Origin: Ruegeria sp. THAF57
Lineage (GTDB): Bacteria; Pseudomonadota; Alphaproteobacteria; Rhodobacterales; Rhodobacteraceae
DNA length: 64,000 nt
Direction of reading: 5' to 3'
Assembly (NCBI RefSeq): GCF_903914075.1
Contig: NZ_CAIWNQ010000002.1
Span: 248,001 to 312,000, forward strand
Shown: positions 9,234 to 17,675 of the stretch, in pieces
Layout: each line of letters starts with the position of its first letter
Position numbering within the stretch: the first letter of the stretch is position 1
The notes under the pieces: generated by a model
Database searches by the model: none
Told to the model about the DNA's origin: nothing
What the model saw: the letters and a program-made list of their open reading frames with translations, nothing else
Position numbers and translations under genes: made by a program

Positions 9234-10104
9234 ATCAACCACCGTATTGGATCGTCTCAGCGAAGAATGGGACGCCCTGACGCCCGAGGCACAGAAGGCC
9301 GCGCGCTATGTGCTGGAAAACCCCACGGATGTCGGGGTTTCGACGGTGCGCGAGATCGCCGAAGCCGCGAGGGTCAAGCCTAACACCTTTGTCCGCATGG
9401 CGCGGCAAGTGGGGTTCGAAGGCTATGAGGATTTCCGCGCGCCCTTCCGCGATGCGATTCGGCGCGGTGGTGTATCCTTTCCCGATCGCGCCCGCTGGTT
9501 GCAGGATATCGGCAAATCGGGTGAGCTGGGCGGGCTTTACGCCGATATGGTCGGTGCCGCGATCCGCAATATCGAGGACACCTTTGCCGGGATCGACGCC
9601 GCCCGTCTGAAGTCGGCGGCCGACGATATCTGGAACTGCCGCCAGATCTTCACACTGGGCGTCGGCGTCAACAACTCGAATGCGCGCAACTTCACCTATC
9701 TGGCTTCGACGGGGATGAAGCAGTTCCATGCCATACCGCGCCCCGGCTCAACCCCGGTGGACGATCTGGCCTGGGCGGATGAGCAGGACGTGCTGATCGC
9801 CATCACCTGCCACCCCTACCGGACCGAGGTGATCGACGCGATCAAACTGGCCCGGCAACAAGGGATGACTGTCATCGGCATCTCGGACAGCCCCGCCAGC
9901 CCGGTGATCCTGAACGCGCAGCACGGCTTTGTCGTGGCTGCCGATACACCGCAATTCTTCCCCTCATCCGTCTCGACCATCGCTTTGCTGGAAACGCTGC
10001 TATCTTTCGTGGTGGCTGTGTCCAGCGACGAAATCGTCGACAGGGTCGAAAAGTTTCACCAACGCAGGCACCAACTTGGCCTTTATGCAGAGGAGCCCGA
10101 ATGA
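9217..10104 (+). CDS. RpiR-family transcriptional regulator
   Basis: The 295-residue regulator has an N-terminal HTH_6 domain (about 10-85: VSTVREIAEAARVKPNTFVRMARQVGFEGYEDF) and a C-terminal SIS sugar-isomerase-like domain (about 125-260). This matches RpiR/HexR-type ligand-responsive regulators. It is divergent from the demethylase-type operon and overlaps the Rieske gene by 4 bp, so it very likely controls both arms of the cluster. A symmetric repeat surrounds its start codon. SIS-domain regulators usually bind phosphosugars, but RpiR members next to betaine-type genes are also known. Confidence 0.9.
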   Translation: MNDTNVSTTVLDRLSEEWDALTPEAQKAARYVLENPTDVGVSTVREIAEAARVKPNTFVRMARQVGFEGYEDFRAPFRDAIRRGGVSFPDRARWLQDIGKSGELGGLYADMVGAAIRNIEDTFAGIDAARLKSAADDIWNCRQIFTLGVGVNNSNARNFTYLASTGMKQFHAIPRPGSTPVDDLAWADEQDVLIAITCHPYRTEVIDAIKLARQQGMTVIGISDSPASPVILNAQHGFVVAADTPQFFPSSVSTIALLETLLSFVVAVSSDEIVDRVEKFHQRRHQLGLYAEEPE

Positions 10105-11189
10105 ACGCCCCCCTGACCCATTCACTGGACGCGCGATACTATACCGACCCGGCGATTTTCGCAGCCGAGATGCAGGGCCTTCTGGCCCGAACCTGGCAGT
10201 TTGCAGGCCATGTGGCGCAGGTGCGGGAACCGGGCGACTATTTCGCCTTCGAGATCGCGGGCCAGAACCTGTTCTGCATTCGGGGCCGCGACGGTGAAAT
10301 CCGCACGTTCTTCAACGTCTGCCAGCACCGGGCGCATGAGATGGTCAGCGGCGCGGGCAATACCCGCGTCGTCGTCTGCCCTTATCATTCCTGGACCTAT
10401 GAGCTGTCAGGCCAGTTGCGCGCCGGGCCAAACATCAAATCAGTTCCGGGTTTCGACCGCAGCGCCATTTGCCTGACCTCGGTCCGGACCGAGGTGTTTA
10501 ACGGTTTCATCTTCGTCAACCTCGACGATCACGCCGCGCCCATGGACGACTGGTACCCCGGCGTGCGCGACGAAATCCGCGCTTTTGTCCCGCATATCGA
10601 CGATCTTGAACCGCTGGAATGGGTGGAAATCCAAGAAAACTGCAACTGGAAAGTCAGCATCGAGAACTATTCGGAATGCTACCATTGCCCGACCAACCAC
10701 CCAACCTTTGCCGAAGGCGTCGTCAAGCCCGAGACATATGACATTCAGCCCGATGCAGGCGGCGGCTATGTCCTGCGTCATACGACCGAGTGTCAGAGCC
10801 TCGACAGGATGACCTATCCGATCGACATGTCGGTGCCCCATGCAGGCGACTATCAGTCGTGGTTCCTGTGGCCGATGTTTTCGTTCCAATGCTATCCGGG
10901 CAACGTGCTGAACACCTATCACTGGCGCGCGCATGATGCCGATAATTGCACCGTCTGGCGCGGCTGGTACACCGAAGGCGGATCCGAAAGCGCCGTAATC
11001 CGGCAATTGGCCGTGCAGGATCGCGAGACAACGGTCGAAGAAGATATCCGTCTGGTCGAATCCGTCCACCGCGGCCTGAAATCCCGCGGATACCAACCCG
11101 GTCCCTTGGTATTGGATCCCGAGTGTGGAGTAATGTCAGAACACTCAATCGCCCGGTTGCAGCAATGGATGCGCGAAGCCGTGGACTGA
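10101..11189 (+). CDS. Rieske non-haem iron oxygenase alpha subunit, quaternary-amine demethylase type
   Basis: The 362-residue protein has the Rieske [2Fe-2S] ligands Cys74-x-His76 and Cys93-x2-His96, and the mononuclear iron site in ENYSECYHCPTNH (His195, His200). The residue bridging the two centres is Glu192 where most ring-hydroxylating oxygenases have Asp. Glu there is known from carnitine monooxygenase CntA and suits the betaine/carnitine/stachydrine group. It probably oxidises an N-methyl or the backbone of a quaternary ammonium compound to start its breakdown. No reductase gene is adjacent, so electrons must come from a partner encoded elsewhere. It overlaps the RpiR gene by 4 bp. 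Confidence 0.88.
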   Translation: MNAPLTHSLDARYYTDPAIFAAEMQGLLARTWQFAGHVAQVREPGDYFAFEIAGQNLFCIRGRDGEIRTFFNVCQHRAHEMVSGAGNTRVVVCPYHSWTYELSGQLRAGPNIKSVPGFDRSAICLTSVRTEVFNGFIFVNLDDHAAPMDDWYPGVRDEIRAFVPHIDDLEPLEWVEIQENCNWKVSIENYSECYHCPTNHPTFAEGVVKPETYDIQPDAGGGYVLRHTTECQSLDRMTYPIDMSVPHAGDYQSWFLWPMFSFQCYPGNVLNTYHWRAHDADNCTVWRGWYTEGGSESAVIRQLAVQDRETTVEEDIRLVESVHRGLKSRGYQPGPLVLDPECGVMSEHSIARLQQWMREAVD

Positions 11190-11232
11190 TGACCTGCACA
11201 ACAGGTCAAGACCCGAAAAAACAGAGGATAAT

Positions 11233-11616
11233 ATGGCAGATATTTTCGACGAAGACCTGTTCCTGAAAGGGTTGGAACAACGCAAAAGCACTCTGGGCGC
11301 GGAATATGTCGAGAAGAACCTAGCCGCAGCCGATGACTTCACCCGCCCGTTTCAAGAGGCGATGACCGCATGGTGCTGGGGCTTTGGCTGGGGCGATGAC
11401 GTGATTGACGCAAAGACGCGCTCGATGATGAACCTGTCGATGATCGGCGCGTTGGGCAAGATGCATGAATGGGAGATCCACTGCAAAGGCGCGGTTAACA
11501 ACGGTGTAACCCCCGAAGAAATTCGCGCCATTATTCACGTGATCGGCATATACTGCGGCGTCCCACAGGCGTTGGAGTGCTTCCGCGTCGCGCGTAAGGT
11601 TCTGGGATACGCCTAG
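11233..11616 (+). CDS. Carboxymuconolactone decarboxylase family protein
   Basis: The 127-residue all-helical protein has the CMD/AhpD-fold pattern TRSMMNLSMIGALGKMHEWE followed by HCKGAVNNGVTPEEI, and IHVIGIYCGVPQALECF near the C-terminus. It resembles gamma-carboxymuconolactone decarboxylases (PcaC). In that family the reaction is lactone decarboxylation, but many members act on unrelated substrates or as alkylhydroperoxidase-like proteins. It lies 43 bp after the Rieske gene on the same strand and is probably in its operon. A link to protocatechuate breakdown has no support here, since no other pca gene is present. Confidence 0.85.
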   Translation: MADIFDEDLFLKGLEQRKSTLGAEYVEKNLAAADDFTRPFQEAMTAWCWGFGWGDDVIDAKTRSMMNLSMIGALGKMHEWEIHCKGAVNNGVTPEEIRAIIHVIGIYCGVPQALECFRVARKVLGYA

Positions 11617-11655
11617 CCAACCTAACGCGCGGCAGGTCCGAGGCCATTCGGGGGA

Positions 11656-12324
11656 TTAGGCGGTCTCGGCGCTTAAACTGCCAGTAATGCCTGCCTCGCA
11701 AAAACTCAGCAGATTCTCGATCATATCCTGAGCCTTGGACCCACCCTCGGAACCGGACAGGGCCGAAATACGCCAGTCGGACGTACACAAGGCCAGCATC
11801 GCAGACACCGCATAGACCAGCGACGCGGACACGCGGTTTGGATCGGCATCGGGGAACCTTGCGCACAAGGCCTGAACCGCGAAAGACGCGGCGGGATCGA
11901 AATGCACCTTTGCCAGCGCCCGCCAGCGCGTATCCGCGGAGACCATCGCCACGATACGCGCATAAGCCAGCCATTGCGGATCACCACCGAACGCGCGCGT
12001 GATCAGCGGTTGCATATAGGCCGCGACAAAGTCCCTGACCTGCCAATCCTGGCCCTCCAGCGCCTTGATCGCGATCAGGCGTTCTTCGGATAGAACAGAG
12101 GCACGGCGCGCGACGATCCGTTCAAACAACTCTTCTTTCGGGCCACCGTGAAAATTCACGTTCGCCTTCTGAACCTGTGCCCGCTCTGCGATGTCCCGAA
12201 TCGATGCGCCTTCGAATCCCCGTTCGGAAAAAACCTGCTCGGCGGCGTCCAAGATTCGCTCTCGCGCAGCTACGGATCGCTGCGACGGCGCCCTTTTTCT
12301 TTCTTTTACAGCGTGTTGCGACAT
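11656..12324 (-). CDS. TetR/AcrR-family transcriptional regulator
   Basis: A 222-residue protein with an N-terminal TetR HTH at about 20-65 (RERILDAAEQVFSERGFEGAS, then IRDIAERAQVQKANVNFHGG) and a helical ligand-binding domain. It is divergent from the FMO-BASS-SDR-SDR operon, and a perfect 12-bp palindrome lies in the intervening 68 bp. It probably represses that operon and is relieved by its substrate, perhaps a hydrophobic acid. It ends 40 bp from the convergent CMD gene. The ligand is not predictable from sequence. Confidence 0.9.
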   Translation of the reverse strand: MSQHAVKERKRAPSQRSVAARERILDAAEQVFSERGFEGASIRDIAERAQVQKANVNFHGGPKEELFERIVARRASVLSEERLIAIKALEGQDWQVRDFVAAYMQPLITRAFGGDPQWLAYARIVAMVSADTRWRALAKVHFDPAASFAVQALCARFPDADPNRVSASLVYAVSAMLALCTSDWRISALSGSEGGSKAQDMIENLLSFCEAGITGSLSAETA

Positions 12325-12349
12325 CTCAAAAATCAGTTTGCCTTATTTA

Positions 12350-12361
12350 GAACGATCGTTC
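12350..12361. promoter_or_regulatory. Palindromic TetR-type operator candidate
   Basis: The perfect palindrome GAACGATCGTTC lies in the gap between the divergent tetR-type gene (start 12324) and the FMO gene (start 12393). Size and position are typical of a TetR-family operator. Binding is inferred. Confidence 0.5.
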
Positions 12362-12392
12362 AAGGTAAATGACGTCGCAGGAGGAGAGACGC

Positions 12393-13748
12393 ATGGAGCA
12401 GGTGCAGTTTGGAGCGGGCCAGCCGGTAGAGGTGAAGGCCCGCCCGGAAGATAGTTTTGCGCTTATCGGGGCCGGACCCATGGGTCTTGCGATGGCAAAA
12501 ACGCTCATCGAGCAGGGCGTGCCGTTTCAAGGATTTGAACTGGCAGATGATGTGGGTGGTCTTTGGAACATTGATGCGCCTCGGTCCACGATGTACGAGA
12601 CCGCCCACCTCATTTCTTCGAAACGGATGACCGAATTCGCAGATTTCCCGATGCTTGAGGAAACCGCCGAATATCCCTCGCACCGCGAACTAAAGACCTA
12701 CTTTCAGGACTTCGCCACCGCGTTCGATTTGTATCAGCACTTCCACTTCGGCGCCGAGGTTCTAAGCACCAAGCCGCTGGACAAAGGCGGGTGGGAGGTC
12801 CGCTGGCGTGACAATTCCGGCACCGAACAGACACAACAATTCGCGGGCGTTCTGATCGCCAACGGAACCCTGTCAGAACCCAACCTGCCCGAGTTTGAAG
12901 GCACGTTCACCGGTGAATTCATCCATGCGTCGCAGTACCGCTATCCAACGCAGTTTGCGGGCAAAAGGGTTCTTGTCATCGGCGCGGGAAACTCGGGCTG
13001 TGATATTGCAGTTGATGCGATCCACCATGGCGTTTCGTGCGACATTTCCATGCGTCGCGGGTACTACTTCGTTCCTAAATACGTCTTCGGCAAACCGGCT
13101 GACACGATGGGCGGGAAGATTCGCCTTCCAATGTGGCTGAAGCGCAAAGTGGATGGTGCAATTCTAAAATGGTTTGTGGGGAACCCTCAAAAATACGGGT
13201 TTCCAAAACCGGATTACGAACTGTACGAGTCCCACCCCATCGTGAATTCGCTTATCCTGTTTCACGCCGGGCATGGCGACCTGAAAGTCCGCCCTGACAT
13301 TGCACGATTTGATGGCAAGACCGTCCACTTCCGCGATGGCAGTTCGGCCGAGTACGACATGATTCTTGCGGCGACCGGATACAAGTTGCATTACCCGTTC
13401 ATTGACAGCTCGCTTCTGAACTGGAAAGGCGACGCACCGCATCTTTACCTGAACTGTATGCATCCTGAACGGGATGACGTGTTTGTTCTGGGCATGGTCG
13501 AAGCATCCGGGCTGGGCTGGCAGGGCCGGCATGAGCAGGCCGAAATGATCGCTCGGTATATATCCGGGCTGCGGTCCGGAAACACGGCAGCAGAGGCGAT
13601 CCGCGCCACCAAGGCCGAAGGGTTCGAACGGGCAACGGGCGGCATGAACTATATCGACCTGCCCCGCATGGCCTATTACGTCGACAAGGCAACCTATCGG
13701 AGCGAGGTGACGGGCCAGGTCGCAGCTCTTAGGGCGGCAGAAAAATGA
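12393..13748 (+). CDS. Flavin-containing monooxygenase (FMO/Baeyer-Villiger type)
   Basis: A 451-residue class B flavin monooxygenase. It shows the FAD motif LIGAGPMGLAMAK near the N-terminus, the FMO fingerprint FTGEFIHASQY (FxGxxxHxxxY), the NADPH motif VLVIGAGNSGCDIA, and LAATGY towards the end. It would insert one oxygen from O2 into a ketone or heteroatom with NADPH. The ATG at 12393 is chosen because AGGAGGAG sits just ahead; an in-frame ATG at 12369 has no ribosome binding site. It overlaps the BASS transporter gene by 4 bp. In this operon an oxygenation of an imported terpenoid or steroid is plausible. Confidence 0.88.
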   Translation: MEQVQFGAGQPVEVKARPEDSFALIGAGPMGLAMAKTLIEQGVPFQGFELADDVGGLWNIDAPRSTMYETAHLISSKRMTEFADFPMLEETAEYPSHRELKTYFQDFATAFDLYQHFHFGAEVLSTKPLDKGGWEVRWRDNSGTEQTQQFAGVLIANGTLSEPNLPEFEGTFTGEFIHASQYRYPTQFAGKRVLVIGAGNSGCDIAVDAIHHGVSCDISMRRGYYFVPKYVFGKPADTMGGKIRLPMWLKRKVDGAILKWFVGNPQKYGFPKPDYELYESHPIVNSLILFHAGHGDLKVRPDIARFDGKTVHFRDGSSAEYDMILAATGYKLHYPFIDSSLLNWKGDAPHLYLNCMHPERDDVFVLGMVEASGLGWQGRHEQAEMIARYISGLRSGNTAAEAIRATKAEGFERATGGMNYIDLPRMAYYVDKATYRSEVTGQVAALRAAEK

Positions 13749-14647
13749 ACGGGATCGATCAGGTCACACTGAACTTCGACGCGGGCAACCTGAAGCTGTT
13801 GAACGCCATCCTTGCCGTCGTCATGTTTTCAATCGCGCTGGACCTAAGGTTTGATGATTTTCGGCGGGTGGCTCGGGGGCCCAAGCCCCTGATCGTCGGA
13901 CTGACTTCGCAGTTCATCGTTTTACCCGCCCTGACATTCCTGATGATCGTCGCGTTAAAACCCATGCCCTCTGTTGCAATGGGGCTTATTCTTGTTGCGG
14001 CTTGTCCCGGTGGGAATATCTCGAATTTCATGACCCATCGTGCAAAGGGCAATGTCGCGCTGTCCGTGTCGATGACAGCTTTCGCAACCGTCGCAGCGAT
14101 CATCATCACGCCCGCAAATATCGCGTTCTGGGGCAATCTCTATGGCCCGACCCGTGAAATCCTGCAGCGCACGGAAATCGACCCGGTCGCGGTGGCAATC
14201 ACCGTAGGGTTCATGCTGATCCTGCCGCTGATCCTGGGAATGTTGGTAAACGCGCGCTTTACACGGTTCGCCGATCGCATTCGCCGACCGATGCAGTGGC
14301 TGTCGATGGCCATCTTCGTTGCGTTCATTGTCGTCGCATTGGCGGCGAACTGGGACAACTTCCTTCAGGTTGCCGGGGCCATCATCGGGCTGGTCATCCT
14401 GCACAATGCGTTGGCCTTTTTGGGCGGCTACTTCACCGCCACCGCGGGCGGCCTGTCCGAGCGCGATCGCCGTTCCGTCACGATCGAGACCGGAATCCAG
14501 AACTCGGGGCTGGGGCTGATCCTGATCTTCGCATTCTTCGGTGGATTGGGTGGCATGGCTGTCGCCGCCGCGCTGTGGGGGATTTGGCACGCGATATCGG
14601 GCATCGCCCTTGCCGCGTTTTTTGCAAGACGAGAGATTCCGCAATGA
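13745..14647 (+). CDS. Bile acid:sodium symporter (BASS) family transporter
   Basis: A 300-residue integral membrane protein with about nine hydrophobic segments and the family pattern MGLILVAACPGGNISNFMTHRAKG, followed by ALSVSMTAFATVAA. BASS proteins couple Na+ entry to uptake of bile acids or other organic anions such as pantoate or pyruvate. It is placed between an FMO and two short-chain dehydrogenases with 4-bp overlaps on both sides. It probably imports the substrate these enzymes oxidise. Export is the alternative. The compound is unknown. Confidence 0.87.
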   Translation: MNGIDQVTLNFDAGNLKLLNAILAVVMFSIALDLRFDDFRRVARGPKPLIVGLTSQFIVLPALTFLMIVALKPMPSVAMGLILVAACPGGNISNFMTHRAKGNVALSVSMTAFATVAAIIITPANIAFWGNLYGPTREILQRTEIDPVAVAITVGFMLILPLILGMLVNARFTRFADRIRRPMQWLSMAIFVAFIVVALAANWDNFLQVAGAIIGLVILHNALAFLGGYFTATAGGLSERDRRSVTIETGIQNSGLGLILIFAFFGGLGGMAVAAALWGIWHAISGIALAAFFARREIPQ

Positions 14648-15582
14648 CCCGGATTCTGATTACAGGTGCAGCCGGAGCCGTTGGCACGGCGCTGCTGCAC
14701 CGTCTTGGCCCCCGATCTGATCTTGAGATCATCGCGACAGATATTCGGGAACCTTCGAACCTACCCGCAAATGCGCGGTTCAGAAAAATGAACGTGACCG
14801 GGAGTGACCCTCAATCCGTTATCCTCGAAGAGCGTCCTCATACGATTGTACATCTTGCTTCGGTCGTAACACCCGGTCCGAATTCGACCCGCGAACTGGA
14901 ATACAGGGTTGATGTCGAAGGCACGCGCAATGTTCTGGACGCAGCAATCGGTGCTGGCACCCGACGATTGGTGGTAACATCGTCTGGAGCGGCCTATGGA
15001 TATTACGAAGACAATCCCGTTCCGCTAAAGGAAACGGACGCGATCCGAGGCAATGAAGAGTTTGCCTATTCCTGGCACAAACGTCTGGTCGAACAGATGC
15101 TGGCCGAGGCCAGAGACTCTGCGCCGGATCTGCAACAGGTCATCCTGCGCGTTGGCACGGTACTTGGTGCAAATATCGATAACCAAATCACCGCCCTGTT
15201 CCACAAACCCCGCCTTTTGGGTCTGAAAGGATCGGACAGCCCATTTGTCTTTATCTGGGACAAGGATCTGGCGGAAATCCTGGTGCGGGCCGCGACTGAC
15301 AGTCCCGCCGGTATCTTCAACGTATCCGGCAATGGATCGCTGACCATTTCACAGATCGCGTCAGCGATGGGAAAGTCGGTTCGATGGTTACGGCCCGGAC
15401 TGCTCAAAGTTGCGCTGACATTTGCACGCCCTCTGGGTCTGTCGCGCTATGGTCCTGAACAGGTGCGTTTTCTGCTGTACCGCCCTGTGCTGGATAATTC
15501 CGCCCTTAGGACAAGTTTCGGATATGAGCCCGAGCTTTCCAGTGCCGAGGCATTTCAACGCTGGTGGGAGGCCGCGCAATGA
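14644..15582 (+). CDS. NAD-dependent epimerase/dehydratase family protein (extended SDR)
   Basis: The 312-residue extended SDR has ITGAAGAVGTALL at the N-terminus, a VTSSGAAYG active-site Ser and YSWHK (YxxxK) catalytic Tyr/Lys. Relatives include nucleotide-sugar epimerases and 3-beta-hydroxysteroid dehydrogenase-like enzymes. Because it is coupled by overlap to a BASS symporter and an FMO, an alcohol/ketone interconversion on a hydrophobic substrate is more likely than sugar chemistry. A much longer open frame reaches back to 14296. The ATG at 14644 is chosen from the 4-bp overlap and the Rossmann motif. Confidence 0.85.
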   Translation: MTRILITGAAGAVGTALLHRLGPRSDLEIIATDIREPSNLPANARFRKMNVTGSDPQSVILEERPHTIVHLASVVTPGPNSTRELEYRVDVEGTRNVLDAAIGAGTRRLVVTSSGAAYGYYEDNPVPLKETDAIRGNEEFAYSWHKRLVEQMLAEARDSAPDLQQVILRVGTVLGANIDNQITALFHKPRLLGLKGSDSPFVFIWDKDLAEILVRAATDSPAGIFNVSGNGSLTISQIASAMGKSVRWLRPGLLKVALTFARPLGLSRYGPEQVRFLLYRPVLDNSALRTSFGYEPELSSAEAFQRWWEAAQ

Positions 15583-16358
15583 CACAAACCGCAGTGATAA
15601 CCGGCGGCGCGGGTGGACTGGGCCGAGCCCTGTCTGCGGCGCTGCGTTCCCAAGGGTGGCACACCGTACTGATTGACCTTCCCGGCCCCGAGTTAGACTC
15701 TTATGCCCGCTTGGACGGCGTGACCACATTCGCCTGCGACCTGACCCAACCAGACCAGATCAAAGAGACCTGCACCCAAGTCATTGAATCCTGCGCGTCG
15801 ATTGACCTGGTGGTTTACAACGCGGGCGTTTCGCAGATCTCTGCCTTCGCCGACTGCGACATGGGCTCACACCGAAATCTGTTCGAGATCAACTATTTCG
15901 CTGCGGTCGACTGTGCCAGGCAGTTTTTGCACCCCTTGCGACAGTCAAAAGGAACCCACTTAGCCATATCCTCTGTTGCCGGGTTTGCGCCGCTTTTTCA
16001 TCGTACTGCCTATGCCGCCAGCAAACACGCGCTGGAAGGGTTCTTCAAATCGCTTGGCGCAGAAGAAATCTCGCATGGCGTAAGTGTCAGCATCGCCGCG
16101 CCTTCGTTTGTAGCCACCAACATCGGACGCCCCGATGCGGCACAAAGCGGGTTTGTCAGACCGGGTTCAGCCTCGGACGGCGTTGACTATATGGAGCCTG
16201 AGGACGCAGCCCGGGTCATCCTTCGCGGCTATGCCCGAGGCAAGCGTTTTATCCCCGTGGGTCGCGTGGCGCGGCTGGCCAATATCATGAACCGCATTGC
16301 GCCAGGTTTTTACTTTTCGCAAATGTTGCGCACGATTGCCAAGGACCATCCGACCTGA
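15579..16358 (+). CDS. Short-chain dehydrogenase/reductase (classical SDR)
   Basis: The 259-residue classical SDR has ITGGAGGLGRAL (TGxxxGxG), YNAGVS, AISSVAG with the catalytic Ser, and YAASKHALEGF with Tyr/Lys. The start at 15579 has GGGAGG upstream and overlaps the preceding stop by 4 bp. It is the last gene of the FMO-BASS-SDR-SDR operon. Probably an NAD(P)-dependent alcohol/ketone oxidoreductase for the same pathway. Substrate unknown. Confidence 0.9.
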   Translation: MTQTAVITGGAGGLGRALSAALRSQGWHTVLIDLPGPELDSYARLDGVTTFACDLTQPDQIKETCTQVIESCASIDLVVYNAGVSQISAFADCDMGSHRNLFEINYFAAVDCARQFLHPLRQSKGTHLAISSVAGFAPLFHRTAYAASKHALEGFFKSLGAEEISHGVSVSIAAPSFVATNIGRPDAAQSGFVRPGSASDGVDYMEPEDAARVILRGYARGKRFIPVGRVARLANIMNRIAPGFYFSQMLRTIAKDHPT

Positions 16359-16380
16359 TCCGGCGCGCCGCGGGTCAGGT
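16353..16380. terminator. Nested inverted repeat between convergent SDR and AI-2E genes
   Basis: ACCTGA (16353-16358) pairs with TCAGGT (16375-16380), and between them lies the palindrome CGGCGCGCCG (16361-16370). It covers the two convergent stop codons, which are only 16 bp apart, and could form a hairpin in both transcripts. No T-run follows, so terminator function is tentative. Confidence 0.4.
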
Positions 16381-17451
16381 ATCTATTTTCCCATCACCAG
16401 ACATTAATATCGCGATAGGTTTTGTGGCGGGGATGTTGGACATCACGATCATAATGCATACGGTTATCGGGACGCTCATCAAGGCCCCGGCGACGCCCCA
16501 GATTGCGGTCCAGAACGTTAGCGCCAGAATAACCATGAAGGGCGACAAATTCAGGCTTCGCCCCAAAAGCATGGGTTCAAGAATGTTTCCAACAGAAAAC
16601 TGGACCGCGCCACACCCGCCCAACACGATCAAAAGCGGGATGACTTCTTCAAATTGAACCAGCGCCACCACTGTCGGCAGCGCCACGCCAATAATCGAAC
16701 CCACTGTTGGAATGAAATTCAGTATGAAGGCAAGAACGGCCCATGTTTCCGCGAAATCCAACCCCACCGAAGCCATCACCAGATAGCTTCCAAACCCTGT
16801 AAGAGCACTGGCGAAGGTCTTGATGCCGACATACCGCTGAACGCTGTCGGATGTTCGATCCAGAATACGCCTTACCTTCTCGGCGGTTTCTTCATCTTTG
16901 ACCGCCAGCTTGATCTTTGCACGCATCGGACTGCGCTCGATCAACATGAAGGGGACATAGAGTAAAACCAGAAAGAACGCGCTGAGGAAGGCACCGGCTG
17001 ACCCGATCACACCCTGCGCGAACCCCGACAGGTTGATTTGCTTCAACGCCTTGAGCGCGGCCGCATAGTTGTCTTGACCCACCAACGAAACCACGCGCGC
17101 CAGAATACCGGTCAGCTTTTCTTCATATCGCGGAAAAGCTTGCGAGACTTCGCCCGCCTGACTGGACAGGATCGACAGCACAACGCCAACCCCCATTATC
17201 ACCAGTGCAATGGCCGCAAGTTGCGCAATCCATTTGGGAATTGCCCGCCTTCCAAGCCTGACCCTGCCGATTTGATCCGACGTGGCCGTCAGCAGAACGA
17301 ACAGAAGAACTGCAAAAGACAGCGGCACCAGAACCGAGGACGCAAGCACCAGCGACGCAACGAAGAAAAACAAAAACGCGACCAGGTGATACCAGAAAGC
17401 CAGTCCCCGAAAGTATGACGAGGGCGTGCCGGGTTGCTTGGTCTTATTCAT
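16375..17451 (-). CDS. AI-2E family transporter (PF01594-type permease)
   Basis: A 358-residue inner membrane protein with about eight transmembrane segments. It has two strongly hydrophobic helices at the N-terminus, a soluble stretch rich in charged residues in the middle (about 130-210) and a C-terminal block including LNFIPTVGSIIGVALPTVVAL and ALTFWTAIWGVAGALMSVPI. Members include TqsA/YdiK-type autoinducer-2 exporters and Na+/H+ antiporters, so the name does not fix the substrate. It is transcribed alone, convergent to the SDR operon. The 224 bp upstream show no gene. Confidence 0.88.
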   Translation of the reverse strand: MNKTKQPGTPSSYFRGLAFWYHLVAFLFFFVASLVLASSVLVPLSFAVLLFVLLTATSDQIGRVRLGRRAIPKWIAQLAAIALVIMGVGVVLSILSSQAGEVSQAFPRYEEKLTGILARVVSLVGQDNYAAALKALKQINLSGFAQGVIGSAGAFLSAFFLVLLYVPFMLIERSPMRAKIKLAVKDEETAEKVRRILDRTSDSVQRYVGIKTFASALTGFGSYLVMASVGLDFAETWAVLAFILNFIPTVGSIIGVALPTVVALVQFEEVIPLLIVLGGCGAVQFSVGNILEPMLLGRSLNLSPFMVILALTFWTAIWGVAGALMSVPITVCIMIVMSNIPATKPIAILMSGDGKIDT

Positions 17452-17675
17452 AAACAGGCTCCGTCCACAGGTTGCCAGAACTTTAAGACATTACTTTCGG
17501 ACGTATTTGGCCTTTTCACGAGACATCTGACAAGTGCCACTCAGTAGCCGGTAAGTTCGGCTGTTTGGCCCCTGCGGTGAACTGCGCTCCGAAAAGTGCC
17601 CAGGCGACCGCGACGGCCCGTTATTGAAATTCAGACTTTTGCTGACCAAAACTCGCATTCAGCCACCATGCGACG

